Shown here piece by piece: positions 46,238 through 56,051 of a DNA stretch of 64,000 bases. The DNA lies in assembly GCF_003265345.1 (NCBI RefSeq), contig NZ_QFWW01000037.1, forward strand, positions 37,534 to 101,533, read 5' to 3'. The notes beneath the pieces were generated by a model. That model was not told the DNA's origin and did no database searches. It worked only from the letters and a program-made list of their open reading frames with translations. The stretch comes from Lentzea terrae (GTDB taxonomy: Bacteria > Actinomycetota > Actinomycetes > Mycobacteriales > Pseudonocardiaceae). The position numbers and the translations under genes are program-made. Positions within the stretch are counted from its first letter, which is position 1, and each line of letters begins with the position of its first letter.

Positions 46238-48399
46238 GCCTCTGGGATCGGCGGATCGGACGATCGTGAAACTCCGGCCATGAGCCCGCGGACGTGGGCG
46301 GCGAGCCGTTCCGCGATCTCGGAATCCCACTCGTCGTCGGAGGCGGGCTGAGGGGTCTCGCCCGCGACGACGCGTTCGCCGAGCAGGCGCCGCTCGGCGG
46401 GCGTGAAGTCGGTGATGGCACGGCGGAGCAGCGGCAGGGCGTCGTCGAACGCCTCGCCGCGCAGGCCCGTCAGCCACTCGTCGATGAGGCCGAACAGTCT
46501 GGGGTCGGCGGCCAGCAGGGTCGCCGATCCCCGCAGGAAGCCCGCCACGAACGACGTGGCGACACTTCGGTGCAGGCGGGCGGCCACGTCGTCGCTGGTC
46601 AGCTCGCCCGCTTCCCAGAGCAGGCGGGTGGCCCTGCCCGTCGGGAGGCCGTGCGCCTCCGCCTTGACGAGCGCGTGCAGGGCTCGCCACCAGGTCTGCT
46701 GGTGGTCGTCGTCGGCGGCCAGCCGGGTGGCTTCGTGGGCGCCGTCGATGGTTTGGAGCGCGTTCTCCGCGGTCTCGTCGTCGACGTTGCGGCACGCGAG
46801 CGGCAGCCCCACCGCGCCTCGCGTGAGCAGGCCGTGCAGGGCCACGCGCAGGAGCTCGGGGTCGGTGCCGCGGACCGAGCCGTAGCGGACCGTTCTGGCG
46901 AGGTCCGGCAGTGCGGCGAGGAGTTCCAGCGCATCGGTGGCCATGGCGGCGCACCGGTCGAGGGCGTTGCGGGACTCGATGACCGCTTTCTGGAGCTCGC
47001 AGCCGACTGCCTTGCTCAGCGTGGTCGCGGCGGTGGCCACGCGGGTCGCTTCTCGGGCGGCCTGAGTGAGGACGTTCTCGGCTGCCGTGTGGACGGTGGT
47101 GCCGTGCCGGGCGGCCACCGCCACGGACACGGCGAAGATCGGGTCCCAGCGCAGTTGCCAGACCTCGGCGAACGTGCCGAGGGAGTTGGAGCGGTCCGGC
47201 CTGCCCCACGGGACGCCGAGGACTTCCAGTCGCTGCAGCAGTTTCGAGCGTTCGCGGTCGGTGTCCTTGCGGAGGTCCAGCTTGAGCTGCTTGGGCTGGA
47301 CGTCTGCGGGGAGGCGCAGTTTTCGTTGCAGGCGCTGAAGGTCTGCGGCCAGCGGGGAGCGCGGGACGGCTTCGCCCACCTCGCCGAGCCGTTCGCCGAC
47401 GACCAGTTTGCGGTGCACCAGCTGGAGCGGGACCTCGTCGCCGCCGCAGAGGACGGCCAGCGCTGCCTCGTTGACCTCGCTCAGGCCCGCGCTTGGGCGT
47501 TCCCTCAGCGCGGCAAGGGTTTCGGCCAGGCGAACGGCTTCCACGGCGCTCGCGGTGGAGGCCGGCAGGTCTTCTTCCCTGAGGACGGCCGCGGCTTTGG
47601 CGAACCAGCGCGGGACCACGTCCTCCTGGTGGTGCCAGAGGTGGGAGTACCAGCCCGGCGAGTCGACGCCGGCGCCGTAGCCCGACTCCGCCGCCAGCTG
47701 GCCGTGGCTCCACGGGACCCAGGTGCCGGAGATCTTTCTTCTGCGCAAACCTTTCAGCAGCGCGGTGTCGGCGGCGACCGTTGGTTTCGCGAGGAGTGCC
47801 GGCACGTGCCACGCGCCGCACACCACGGCGATCGGGCCGTCGGTCTCCTTGCGCGCCTTGCGAATCGTCTGGCGCATGAACGCTTCTCTGCGCAGCGTTC
47901 GTTCGCCTACTTCGTCTTCGAACTCCTGCCGGATGGCGACCATGGCCTCGGTGATGGCGTTCGCGAGGTCGATCGGATCTGCGGCGCTGTGTTCGACGAC
48001 GTCTTCCCACCAGCGTTCCGGGTCGTCGAAGCCCGCGGCCTCGGCGAGCAGGCCGATCGGGTCGACGTTGCCGCTCGGGCCGTCGTCGCCGATCGAGCTC
48101 GCTGCCGGGAGGTCGAAGAACCGTGCTTTCGCGTCGTTCTCATCGGCGTAGCGCAGCGCTTGCCACTCCGGGGAGAACTCGGCGAACGGCCAGAACGCGG
48201 CGTTCTCCGGCTCAGCCTCGTCGTGCAGCAGGATCGCGACCGGTGGGGTGAGGGCGTGGACGTGGTCGAGGAGCGCGTCGGCTTCCGGCGGGCCCTCGAT
48301 CAGGATCAGTGCCGGCTGGACCTGCTCGAGCGCCCGCTTGACCATCCTGGCCGAGCCGGGACCGTGGTGGCGGATGCCGAGCAGGACCGGGTCAGTCAC
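46234..48399 (-). CDS. DUF5682 protein
   Basis: 721 residues. The N-terminal 230 residues carry LLGIRHHGPGSAR, LILIEGPPEAD and VVCGAWHVPALL, the spaced His/Glu/His pattern of TraB/ChaN/EreA-like folds (my inference). The rest is a long helical region. In other actinobacteria this family travels with a MoxR ATPase, vWA, SWIM and DUF5691 proteins. The GTG at 48399 overlaps the MoxR stop by 8 nt; a GTG at 48432 is an alternative. Confidence 0.82.
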   Translation of the reverse strand: MTDPVLLGIRHHGPGSARMVKRALEQVQPALILIEGPPEADALLDHVHALTPPVAILLHDEAEPENAAFWPFAEFSPEWQALRYADENDAKARFFDLPAASSIGDDGPSGNVDPIGLLAEAAGFDDPERWWEDVVEHSAADPIDLANAITEAMVAIRQEFEDEVGERTLRREAFMRQTIRKARKETDGPIAVVCGAWHVPALLAKPTVAADTALLKGLRRRKISGTWVPWSHGQLAAESGYGAGVDSPGWYSHLWHHQEDVVPRWFAKAAAVLREEDLPASTASAVEAVRLAETLAALRERPSAGLSEVNEAALAVLCGGDEVPLQLVHRKLVVGERLGEVGEAVPRSPLAADLQRLQRKLRLPADVQPKQLKLDLRKDTDRERSKLLQRLEVLGVPWGRPDRSNSLGTFAEVWQLRWDPIFAVSVAVAARHGTTVHTAAENVLTQAAREATRVATAATTLSKAVGCELQKAVIESRNALDRCAAMATDALELLAALPDLARTVRYGSVRGTDPELLRVALHGLLTRGAVGLPLACRNVDDETAENALQTIDGAHEATRLAADDDHQQTWWRALHALVKAEAHGLPTGRATRLLWEAGELTSDDVAARLHRSVATSFVAGFLRGSATLLAADPRLFGLIDEWLTGLRGEAFDDALPLLRRAITDFTPAERRLLGERVVAGETPQPASDDEWDSEIAERLAAHVRGLMAGVSRSSDPPIPEA

Positions 48400-49477
48400 C
48401 GCTGACGTCCAGGCACGCCCGGTAGAGGTCACGCCACTCGGCGCGCTCCTTCAGCACGGTCTCCAGATACTCCTGCCACACCGTCGCGTCCGAGACCCGG
48501 TCCTTGATGATCGACCCGATGAGCCCGGACGCCAGCTCGTCCGCGCCGAGCGTGCCGTCACCGAAGTGGCCGGCGAGCGCCATGCCGCTGGCGATGACCG
48601 AGATGGCCTCCGCCGTGGACAGACTGCCGCTGGGTTTCTTCAGCTGCGTGCGACCGTCCACAGTGGAACCGTTGCGCAGCTCCCGGAAGATCCGCACGAC
48701 CCGGCGCACCTCGTCGAGCGCCGGCGGTTCGGCCGGCAGCTGGAGCGCCTTGCCGAGCTGCTGGGCGCGGGTCACGACGATCTCGACCTCGGCGTCCTCG
48801 GTGGCGGGCGGCGGCAGCACGACGGTGTTGAAGCGCCGCGCGAGCGCCGACGACATCTGGTTGACGCCGCGGTCGCGGTCGTTGGCCGTGGCGATGACCG
48901 TGAAGCCGGGGACGGCCTGGACCTGGGTGTTGAGCTCGGGGACCGGCAGCGACTTCTCGCTCAGGATGGTGATGAACGAGTCCTGGACCTCGGACGGCAT
49001 GCGGGTCAGCTCTTCGACCCGGACGACCGCGCCGCTCTGCATGGCCTTGAGGACCGGACTGGGCACGAGTGCCTTCTCGCTCGGGCCTTCGGCGATCAGC
49101 CGGGCGTAGTTCCAGCCGTAGCGGACCTGGTCCTCGCTCGTGCCCGCAGTCCCTTGGACGACGAGCGTCGAGTCACCGCTGACGGCCGCGGCGAGGTGCT
49201 CGGACAGCCACGACTTCGCCGTGCCAGGAACGCCCACGAGCAGCAGCGCGCGGTCGGTTACGAGCGTGCCGACCGCGACCTCGACCAGCCTGCGCGCGCC
49301 GACGTACTTCGGCGTGATCACCGTGCCGTCGGGAAGCGTGCCGCCGAGCACGTAGGTGACGACGGCCTGCGGTGACATGTTCCAGTTGGGCGGCCGCTGG
49401 CGGTCGTCCTGTGCCGCGATGGCTGCCAGCTCGGCGGCGTACTGCTGTTCGGCCGTCGGCCTGAGCACGGCGGTCAC
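48392..49477 (-). CDS. MoxR-type AAA+ ATPase
   Basis: 361 residues. Walker A is GVPGTAKSW at about 82-90 and Walker B-like VVRVEELTRMP near 138. Sensor regions follow in TVIATANDRDRG and SSALARRFNTVVLP, and a C-terminal lid domain completes the fold. Such ATPases remodel partner complexes together with a vWA protein; here the vWA gene lies at 56048. GTG 49477 has AGGAGG 5 nt upstream. Confidence 0.9.
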   Translation of the reverse strand: MTAVLRPTAEQQYAAELAAIAAQDDRQRPPNWNMSPQAVVTYVLGGTLPDGTVITPKYVGARRLVEVAVGTLVTDRALLLVGVPGTAKSWLSEHLAAAVSGDSTLVVQGTAGTSEDQVRYGWNYARLIAEGPSEKALVPSPVLKAMQSGAVVRVEELTRMPSEVQDSFITILSEKSLPVPELNTQVQAVPGFTVIATANDRDRGVNQMSSALARRFNTVVLPPPATEDAEVEIVVTRAQQLGKALQLPAEPPALDEVRRVVRIFRELRNGSTVDGRTQLKKPSGSLSTAEAISVIASGMALAGHFGDGTLGADELASGLIGSIIKDRVSDATVWQEYLETVLKERAEWRDLYRACLDVSGD

Positions 49478-49514
49478 TGGGCCTCCTGGATGCGTTTCGT
49501 TCAAGTGTGCAGGT

Positions 49515-50957
49515 TCACCCTCGGTCGTCGGCCGGTGGGGCGAACGACTCGCGCAGGCGGATGCGGAGGCGGAGGACTTCCAGCTCCAGCGAGTTCTCGG
49601 GCCAACGGCGAGTCAGACCTTCCCAGTTGGCCCCGAGCAGGTCGGCGTCGCCACGCGCCAGCAGCACGGCCGGCGGGCGACCCGAACGCCAGCGCGGGTC
49701 CGGCAGTGCGGCGTAGCGGTGCAGCAGCGCGCGCGTGGTCTCCGGCGACCACGGGGCCGGCAACTGCGCACAGGCGTGGTCGAGAAGGTCGTAGTGCCAG
49801 TTCGCCGACACCGCCACGACCGCCTGCTCCGCAACGCTCGCGGGCAGCGCCGCCAGCATCTCGAGCTGTTCCATGCCGGTGAGCGTTTCGGCGGCGGCCA
49901 CTGCCCACGGGCGCGGGTCGGTGGCGGCGGCCAGCTGGTCGGCGACACCCCTGAGGAGTGCGCCGGCCCACGGACCCTTCCGGAGGATCTTGGCGGCACC
50001 TCTGTCGTCGGTCTGCAGTCTCGCGGTCCAGTACCTCGGCGGAACGCTGGCCGCCGCGGCACGGATGCGGCCTGCCACACCCTTTTCCGAGCCGTCGCGC
50101 ATGAGGTCGCGTTGCTCGACGGTGTCGGGCTGGGTGGTCCAGAGCTCGTCGGTCTGGACGTCGAGGCCGTCGGTGAGGCCTCGGTCGAGGCGGGCGGCGG
50201 CTCGGGCGGCCAGTGCCGAGGACGGGAGCTTGCGGAGCAGGCGGAGGGCCTCGTCGTGGACGGCTGAGGCCTTGTCGTCGAGGGCGGTTTCGAGGAGGGC
50301 TTCGTCGGCCTGGCTCAGTGCCGTTTCGAGGGCGCTGACCAGGACCTGGCGGTCGGCCGAACGGCGGGAAGTCTCGAACTCCGCGGCGATGAAGGCTGTG
50401 GTGGCTTCCGGGTCGGACTTGCGCTTGCGGCGCAGGGCGCGGACCCGTTGCGCACTGGGCAGGTCGAGAATCTCGTCAAGGGGGACCTCGTCCGTGAGCG
50501 GGGAGGTGCCCGACGCCCAGGACCAGCCTTGGCGGGTGGTGGCGAGCCAGCGGCCTCGGGTGCCGAGGACCTCGACGACCGCCGCTCGCAGGCCTGGGCG
50601 CGCGGTGCCCAGCGCCAGCAGGGCCGGGAGCACGCGGTGTTCGGCCACCACGTTGTTGGCCTTGGCGAGGGCGCACCACTCGGTGAGGAGGACCTCGTCG
50701 TCGACGCTCATGATCGCCTGCAGGACAGCGCGGGCGGCTGGGCGCGGGAGGTTCGCCGGTTCTGGTGGGGCTGCTGCGAGCGGTTCCGCAGTGGCCGGTT
50801 GCGGGAGGGTGGCGCCGAACGCGGCCACGCCCAGGGCTGCGCAGTCGGACAGCAGGGCGGTGGGGTCGCCGCCGCCGCGGGTGGTGCCGATCAGGAGGTC
50901 CTGAACGGTCTTGGACCACTCGGGGCGCTGAGCGGGCCGTGGCGGCGTCGTGGTCAC
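49515..50957 (-). CDS. DUF5691 protein
   Basis: 480 residues, mostly alpha-helical, with repeated Leu/Ala-rich helices suggesting a HEAT-like solenoid. No catalytic motif is visible. It follows the SWIM gene with a GTGA overlap and precedes the MoxR gene by 37 nt. The family is defined by this neighbourhood; a scaffold role is inferred. Confidence 0.8.
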   Translation of the reverse strand: MTTTPPRPAQRPEWSKTVQDLLIGTTRGGGDPTALLSDCAALGVAAFGATLPQPATAEPLAAAPPEPANLPRPAARAVLQAIMSVDDEVLLTEWCALAKANNVVAEHRVLPALLALGTARPGLRAAVVEVLGTRGRWLATTRQGWSWASGTSPLTDEVPLDEILDLPSAQRVRALRRKRKSDPEATTAFIAAEFETSRRSADRQVLVSALETALSQADEALLETALDDKASAVHDEALRLLRKLPSSALAARAAARLDRGLTDGLDVQTDELWTTQPDTVEQRDLMRDGSEKGVAGRIRAAAASVPPRYWTARLQTDDRGAAKILRKGPWAGALLRGVADQLAAATDPRPWAVAAAETLTGMEQLEMLAALPASVAEQAVVAVSANWHYDLLDHACAQLPAPWSPETTRALLHRYAALPDPRWRSGRPPAVLLARGDADLLGANWEGLTRRWPENSLELEVLRLRIRLRESFAPPADDRG

Positions 50958-52117
50958 GCGACCACCTCCAGGCTGCCGTCGACTGCGATGGCGCCCAGAC
51001 GAAGCGCGTGGCCGTCCCAAAGACCCCAGGCGTCGAAGGGCGCACCACCGGTCAACGCCAGCGCCATGTCCAGCCCGCCGTCGTCGCGGACTGGGAGGCC
51101 GTGGCCCGAGGCATCAGCCAACGACGTGCCGCACAGGCGGACCGAGGCGCAGCCGAGCGGGAACAGGCGTTGCCACGGGTCGGCCATCAGCATCGGTTCC
51201 AGCGCCGCCAGCGCAGACCGCCACGAGTCAGGGGCCGGAACCGGATCGGGGGTGCGGGAGTCCGTCAGTTCGCCCAGGGCCACCCGGTCGGAACCCGGAT
51301 AGGGGTGGACCAGGGCCGCGGATTCCTGGCCGTGCGGTAGTAGCGGGACGGGGGCGCCCACGGCCGAGTGGCGGATGGCCACCACCCAGCGGTTCGTTTG
51401 GCGGCCCCAGCACCACTGGCGGACGGTGCGGACTCGGCCGTCGTCGGTTTCCAGGCGCAGCAGGGCCACCCAGCGGTCTGACACGCCTGGCGTGGCGCGA
51501 ACGGTTTCCTCCGGGATGGTCACGCCGAGGCGGGAGCGCGGTTGCACGAAGCACAGCAGGTGCAGGCCGCCCAGGCGGTCGGCCACGTCGGACGTCCAGC
51601 GCGGGCCGGAGCGAGCGACGATCTCCTGGATCTCGGCCACCGCCGCGGCCACGCCGGGGACCTGGGCGTCGATCATGCGGGCGATGAACGCCTGCCACCA
51701 GGACGCGGGACGACCCGGCAGTGAGGCCACGCCGGCGGAGGCCACGTCCAGCAGCCAGTCGCGCAGGCCCTCGATGCCCGCGGACATCGCCGCGGCTCTG
51801 CGGTCGGCCGTCTTCTCCCGCGCCCGCAAGCGCCGCGCCACGGCTTCCGGTGAGGAGTCGAGCTCGCGGGCGGCTCGGCGTTGGGTCCACTCCTCGACCC
51901 AGTCCGGCGGCAGGGCGTCCGGGATGTCGAGCTCCTGCAAGGAGACCGCGTGCTTGCAGGGGAACTTGCGGGACGGGCACGTGCACTTCGCGGAGCCCGC
52001 TGCCAGGTCGACGCAGACCCGGTACGGCACCGAGCCGGAGCCCGAGTAGAGGCCCCACAGCACCGGCAGGGCCTTGCCCAGGCCCTGCCAGCGCATCGGA
52101 ACGGCTCGTGTCCTCAC
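50954..52117 (-). CDS. SWIM zinc-finger protein
   Basis: 387 residues. The SWIM motif is CTCPSRKFPCKH (Cys45, Cys47, Cys54, His56), preceded by a YRVCVDL strand. The remainder is a helical/beta region without a recognised enzyme signature. The GTG start at 52117 has TACCGT 8 nt upstream (leaderless), which favours it over the ATG at 52096. It heads the SWIM-DUF5691-MoxR-DUF5682-small protein operon. Confidence 0.87.
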   Translation of the reverse strand: MRTRAVPMRWQGLGKALPVLWGLYSGSGSVPYRVCVDLAAGSAKCTCPSRKFPCKHAVSLQELDIPDALPPDWVEEWTQRRAARELDSSPEAVARRLRAREKTADRRAAAMSAGIEGLRDWLLDVASAGVASLPGRPASWWQAFIARMIDAQVPGVAAAVAEIQEIVARSGPRWTSDVADRLGGLHLLCFVQPRSRLGVTIPEETVRATPGVSDRWVALLRLETDDGRVRTVRQWCWGRQTNRWVVAIRHSAVGAPVPLLPHGQESAALVHPYPGSDRVALGELTDSRTPDPVPAPDSWRSALAALEPMLMADPWQRLFPLGCASVRLCGTSLADASGHGLPVRDDGGLDMALALTGGAPFDAWGLWDGHALRLGAIAVDGSLEVVA

Positions 52118-52152
52118 GGGAACCAACGGTAGCGAGGACCCCCGACAGAAAA

Positions 52153-53325
52153 TCAGGCCGGACCGCGGCGGGCCCACGTCCACGCGTAGGCCGGGTCCTC
52201 ACAGGCCTCCGCGGCCTCGCCCAGCTCCAACGGCCGGAAGGTGTCCACCATGACCGCGGTCTCGTCGAAGTAGTCGACGCCCAGCGACGCCTCTACGGCG
52301 CCGGGCTGCGGGCCGTGCGTGCAGCCGGACGGGTGCAGCGACATCGAGCCGATGCCGATGCCCGAACCCTTGCGCGCCTCGTAGTTGCCGCCCACGTAGA
52401 ACATCAGCTCGTCCGAGTCGACGTTGGCGTGGTTGTACGGCACCGGGACGGCGAGCGGGTGGTAGTCGACCTTGCGCGGGCAGAACGAGCACACCACGAA
52501 GTTCGGGCCCTCGAACGTCTGGTGCACGGGCGGCGGCTGGTGCACGCGGCCGGTGATCGGCTCGAAGTCGCGGATGTTGAACACCCACGGGTACAGGTGC
52601 CCGTCCCAGCCGACGACGTCGAACGGGTGGTTGGCGTACGTGAAGCGAGTCAGCCCCGCGCGGTGCCGCACGATCACGTCGACGTCCGTGCCCTCGACGA
52701 GCAACGGCTCCTCCGGCCCGCGGATGTCCCGCTCGCAGTACGGCGAGTGCTCCAGGAACTGGCCGGCCTTGGACAGATACCGCTTGGGCGGCCCGATGTG
52801 CCCCGTCGCCTCCAGCACGAGCAACGACATCGGCGACGAAGGCACCACCCGGTACGTGCACGACGTCGGGATCACGACGTAGTCGCCGTCACCGACGGAA
52901 AGCGCACCGTAGATCGTCTCGATGACACCCGAGCCGCCCTGCACGTACAGCAGCTCGTCACCGAAAGCGTTGCGGTACAAGGGAGAAGGCACCGAAGCGA
53001 CGACAAACCCGATGGTCACGTCGGGGTTCCCGAACAGCTTCCGCCGACCCGTGACGGCATCAACCTCGTCAGAAGCCCAGGTCAAGTCCCCGGTCTTGAA
53101 GTGCCGGGGCTTCAGCGGCAGGTTCGGGGAAACGGTCCCGCGCTCGTCCTTCAGCGTCTCCGCGTTCACGATCGCGGTCGGCAGGTACCGGTGGTAGAGC
53201 AGGGCCGAGTCGGCCGAGAACCCCTCGACCCCCATCAGCTCTTCCGCGTAGAGCCCACCGTCCGGTTTGCGGAACTGGGTGTGGCGCTTTCGGGGGATCT
53301 CCCCGACTTGGCGGTAGTAGGCCAT
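52153..53325 (-). CDS. hmgA: Homogentisate 1,2-dioxygenase
   Basis: 390-residue Fe(II) ring-cleavage dioxygenase of tyrosine/phenylalanine catabolism. The C-terminal catalytic part has PPVHQTFEGPNFVVCSFCPR, the HANVDSDELMFYVGGNYEAR ligand segment and LHPSGCTHGPQPGA. It is shorter than the human enzyme, as usual in actinobacteria. It is divergent from the fahA operon; the shared intergenic region has a dyad likely used by the IclR regulator. Confidence 0.94.
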   Translation of the reverse strand: MAYYRQVGEIPRKRHTQFRKPDGGLYAEELMGVEGFSADSALLYHRYLPTAIVNAETLKDERGTVSPNLPLKPRHFKTGDLTWASDEVDAVTGRRKLFGNPDVTIGFVVASVPSPLYRNAFGDELLYVQGGSGVIETIYGALSVGDGDYVVIPTSCTYRVVPSSPMSLLVLEATGHIGPPKRYLSKAGQFLEHSPYCERDIRGPEEPLLVEGTDVDVIVRHRAGLTRFTYANHPFDVVGWDGHLYPWVFNIRDFEPITGRVHQPPPVHQTFEGPNFVVCSFCPRKVDYHPLAVPVPYNHANVDSDELMFYVGGNYEARKGSGIGIGSMSLHPSGCTHGPQPGAVEASLGVDYFDETAVMVDTFRPLELGEAAEACEDPAYAWTWARRGPA

Positions 53326-53343
53326 GACGTCTCCGAGAGCGTT

Positions 53344-53352
53344 CGATTATCG
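53344..53352. promoter_or_regulatory. Candidate IclR operator between hmgA and the fahA operon
   Basis: CGATTATCG is a perfect dyad in the 70-bp divergent region, followed by a second CGGACATC...TTACCGATA stretch. The region has the right position to control both divergent units by the IclR protein encoded at 55416. Confidence 0.35.
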
Positions 53353-53395
53353 GACATCTTTGTTCACTTACCGATACCCAGCTAGCGTGTCAGCC

Positions 53396-54259
53396 GTGTC
53401 AAGCGCTGTCGAACTCCGTGCGCCCGGTCCGCGCGGTACTCCGCCCCTGCTCGCGAGGCTTGTGGACGATGCCGCGCTGTTCCCTCCGGGGAACGCGTCG
53501 ATGCCCGATGCGGTGCGCGGTCACCTCGACGGACGAGTCGGCGAGTGGTCCGGTGTCATGGGACTTTTCCTGTGCCCGGCGTCCCGTCTCGCCGAGTTGA
53601 TCACCGAGCTGATCAAGGTCAAGCCGCCGAAGCCGATCGCGCTGAGCCTCGTGATCGACACCGGCCTCGGCGGTGTGCCGAAGGCCGTGTCCATCGTCGA
53701 GAGCAGAAGCGAGCTCCTGGCGCTGCGCATGGTCGAGATGCCCGCACCGTCCGATGTGGACGAGGTGTGGCTCGAGCGCGTCTCCGAGTTCGTGCCGGAG
53801 GACGTCATCCGCGTCGTGGAACCCCGCCGCGGCGGGCCCGAGTGGCTCGACGGCGTCCGCAGGGTGATCGAGCACGGCAGCTGGCCCAAGCTCCGCTGCG
53901 GTGGTCTCAGCACGGAGAACTTCCCCAGCGTCGACGAGGTCGCGGACTTCCTGTCCGTCGTCAGCGGTGGCGGGGTCGCGTTCAAGGCGACCGCCGGCCT
54001 GCACCGGGCCGTCCGCTACACCGACGAACAGAACTTCACCCACCACGGCTTCCTGAACCTCCTCGTGGCCACCGCGCGCAGCCTCAGCGGCCGCGACGTC
54101 CGCGAGGCGCTGGCCAGCACCGACGCCGAGGCTCTCACCGCGGAGGCCAAGGCGCTCAGCGACCAGGCCGCCCACGCCGTCCGCGGCGTCTTCGCGAGCT
54201 ACGGCTCGTGCTCGCTCGCCGAACCAGTCGCCGACCTCGAGGAGCTTGGACTGCTGTGA
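53396..54259 (+). CDS. Unknown protein in the homogentisate operon
   Basis: 287 residues, soluble, alpha/beta. It carries an N-terminal DDAALFPPGNASM, an internal CGGLSTENFPSVDEVADFL and KATAGLHRAVRYTDE, and a C-terminal helix. The segments look like a TIM-barrel-like enzyme, but I recognise no family. GTG 53396 is chosen because TAGCGT lies 7 nt upstream. It overlaps fahA by 4 nt, so a role in tyrosine/homogentisate breakdown is inferred. Confidence 0.75.
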   Translation: MSSAVELRAPGPRGTPPLLARLVDDAALFPPGNASMPDAVRGHLDGRVGEWSGVMGLFLCPASRLAELITELIKVKPPKPIALSLVIDTGLGGVPKAVSIVESRSELLALRMVEMPAPSDVDEVWLERVSEFVPEDVIRVVEPRRGGPEWLDGVRRVIEHGSWPKLRCGGLSTENFPSVDEVADFLSVVSGGGVAFKATAGLHRAVRYTDEQNFTHHGFLNLLVATARSLSGRDVREALASTDAEALTAEAKALSDQAAHAVRGVFASYGSCSLAEPVADLEELGLL

Positions 54260-55419
54260 GCTGGATCAGCGACCCGAACTTCACCGAAGACCAGCCGTTC
54301 GGACCGCAGACCCTCCCCTACGGCGTCGTCGACGGGGGCGTGGCCGTCCGCGTCGGCGACCAGGCGCTGCTGCTCAAGAGCCTCGCGCTCGGCAAGTGCA
54401 GCGAGTACGTCCAGGGAGACTCGCTCGACCCGCTGCTCGCAGCCGGTCGCCCGGTCTGGAGCGTCCTGCGCGCCAAGCTCAAGGAGATCGTCACGGCGAC
54501 CTCCGCGCCCAAGGGTGCCGAGCTGACGAGCATCGAGTCCGCGAAGCTGCCGTTCACCGTCGGCGACTACGTGGACTTCTACTCGAGCAGGCACCACGCG
54601 GAGAACGTCGGCCGGATGTTCCGCCCCGACGGCGACGCGCTCACCCCGAACTGGACGCACCTCCCGATCGGCTACCACGGCCGCGCGGGCACGGTGTACG
54701 TCTCCGGCACGGAGATCGTCCGCCCGAACGGCCAGAAGCGCGGCAGCGAGGGCCCGAAGTTCGGCCCGTCCGAGCGCCTCGACATCGAGGCGGAGGTCGG
54801 GTTCGTCTGCGGCGGCCCGCCGGCGGCCAACGTGTCCACGAGCAGGGCGGCCGAGCACGTCTTCGGCGTCGCGCTCGTCAACGACTGGTCCGCGCGCGAC
54901 ATCCAGGCGTGGGAGTACCAGCCGCTCGGCCCGTTCCTCGCCAAGTCGTTCGCCACGTCGATCGGCGCGTGGATCACACCACTCGAAGCGTTCTCAGTTG
55001 CACGCGTCCCGACCCCGCCGCTGCCGAACAAGTTGCACGACTACTTGACGACGGATCAGCCCTGGGGCCTGGACATAACGATCACCGTGGAGCTGAACGA
55101 CACCATCGTCGCGAGGCCTCCGTTCCGGGAGATGTCGTGGTCATTTGTGCAACAGCTGGCGCACATGACCGTGAACGGGGCTACCGTGCGCCCAGGTGAT
55201 CTGTTCGCCTCCGGCACGGTCTCGGGACCGGAGAAGGACGAGCGCGGCTCGTTCCTCGAACTCAGCTGGGGCGGCAAGGAACCGTTCAAGCTCGACGACG
55301 GCTCCACGAGGTCCTTCCTGGAGGACGGCGACACGGTCAGGCTGACCGCGACGGCTCCCGGTGAAGGCGGCTCGGTGGTGGGTCTAGCCGAGGTGGTGGG
55401 GACAGTTCGGAGTGCGTGA
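54256..55419 (+). CDS. fahA: Fumarylacetoacetase
   Basis: 387-residue hydrolase that cleaves fumarylacetoacetate to fumarate and acetoacetate, the last step of the pathway. The active-site block reads VDFYSSRHHAENVGRMFRP and the metal site includes EAEVGFVCGG and NDWSARDIQAWEYQPLGPF. The GTG start overlaps the previous stop. Maleylacetoacetate isomerase is not in the window. Confidence 0.95.
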   Translation: MSWISDPNFTEDQPFGPQTLPYGVVDGGVAVRVGDQALLLKSLALGKCSEYVQGDSLDPLLAAGRPVWSVLRAKLKEIVTATSAPKGAELTSIESAKLPFTVGDYVDFYSSRHHAENVGRMFRPDGDALTPNWTHLPIGYHGRAGTVYVSGTEIVRPNGQKRGSEGPKFGPSERLDIEAEVGFVCGGPPAANVSTSRAAEHVFGVALVNDWSARDIQAWEYQPLGPFLAKSFATSIGAWITPLEAFSVARVPTPPLPNKLHDYLTTDQPWGLDITITVELNDTIVARPPFREMSWSFVQQLAHMTVNGATVRPGDLFASGTVSGPEKDERGSFLELSWGGKEPFKLDDGSTRSFLEDGDTVRLTATAPGEGGSVVGLAEVVGTVRSA

Positions 55420-56051
55420 TGGTCGGAGCGACGAAAGAGAGCTCGCTGACCCTGGAACGGGGTCTGGCGCTGCTCCAGGCGGTCGCTGAGGCGGAGTCCG
55501 AGGCACCGTCGATCTCGGAGCTCGCCACGGCCATCGGCGCGTCCAGGGCCGCGGTCTACCGGCTCCTCGTGCCGCTGCAGGCGCGCGGCCTGGTGCGCCG
55601 CGAGGGCTCGAAGGTCCGCCTCGGCCTGGGCGTGCTGCGGCTCGCCTCCAACGTCCTCCCCCAGCTCCGGATGGCGGCCAACCCGGCGCTGCGGGAACTC
55701 GCGGAGAAGGTCGGTGCCACCGCGCACCTCACCGTCGCGGACGGCAGCGAGGCCCAGGCCGTCGCCGTCGTCGAACCGTCGTGGACCGCTTTCCACGTGG
55801 CGTACCGGGTGGGCTCGCGGCACCCGGTGCACCGCGGGGCGGCCGGCAAGGCCATCTCGCAGCCCGTGGACAACTGGGTCGTCTCGACGGGCGAGCTGCA
55901 GCCCAACGCGTACGGCGTCGCGGCACCGGTCCGCGGCGTCCCCGGCCTCCGCGCATCTGTTGGCGTGGTGGCACTGGAGAAGCTCGACGCGGACATCGTC
56001 GGCCCACACGTCGTGCGTGCGGCCGAAGAAGTGGCAGCGGCCCTCAAGTGA
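55416..56051 (+). CDS. IclR-family regulator
   Basis: 211 residues: winged helix-turn-helix with SISELATAIGASRAAVYRLLVPLQARGLV (about 30-60) and an effector domain. It is shorter than the usual 250 residues, so the effector domain is trimmed at its C-terminus. It is coupled to fahA and to the vWA gene by 4-nt overlaps. It probably controls the homogentisate genes. Confidence 0.9.
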   Translation: MMVGATKESSLTLERGLALLQAVAEAESEAPSISELATAIGASRAAVYRLLVPLQARGLVRREGSKVRLGLGVLRLASNVLPQLRMAANPALRELAEKVGATAHLTVADGSEAQAVAVVEPSWTAFHVAYRVGSRHPVHRGAAGKAISQPVDNWVVSTGELQPNAYGVAAPVRGVPGLRASVGVVALEKLDADIVGPHVVRAAEEVAAALK

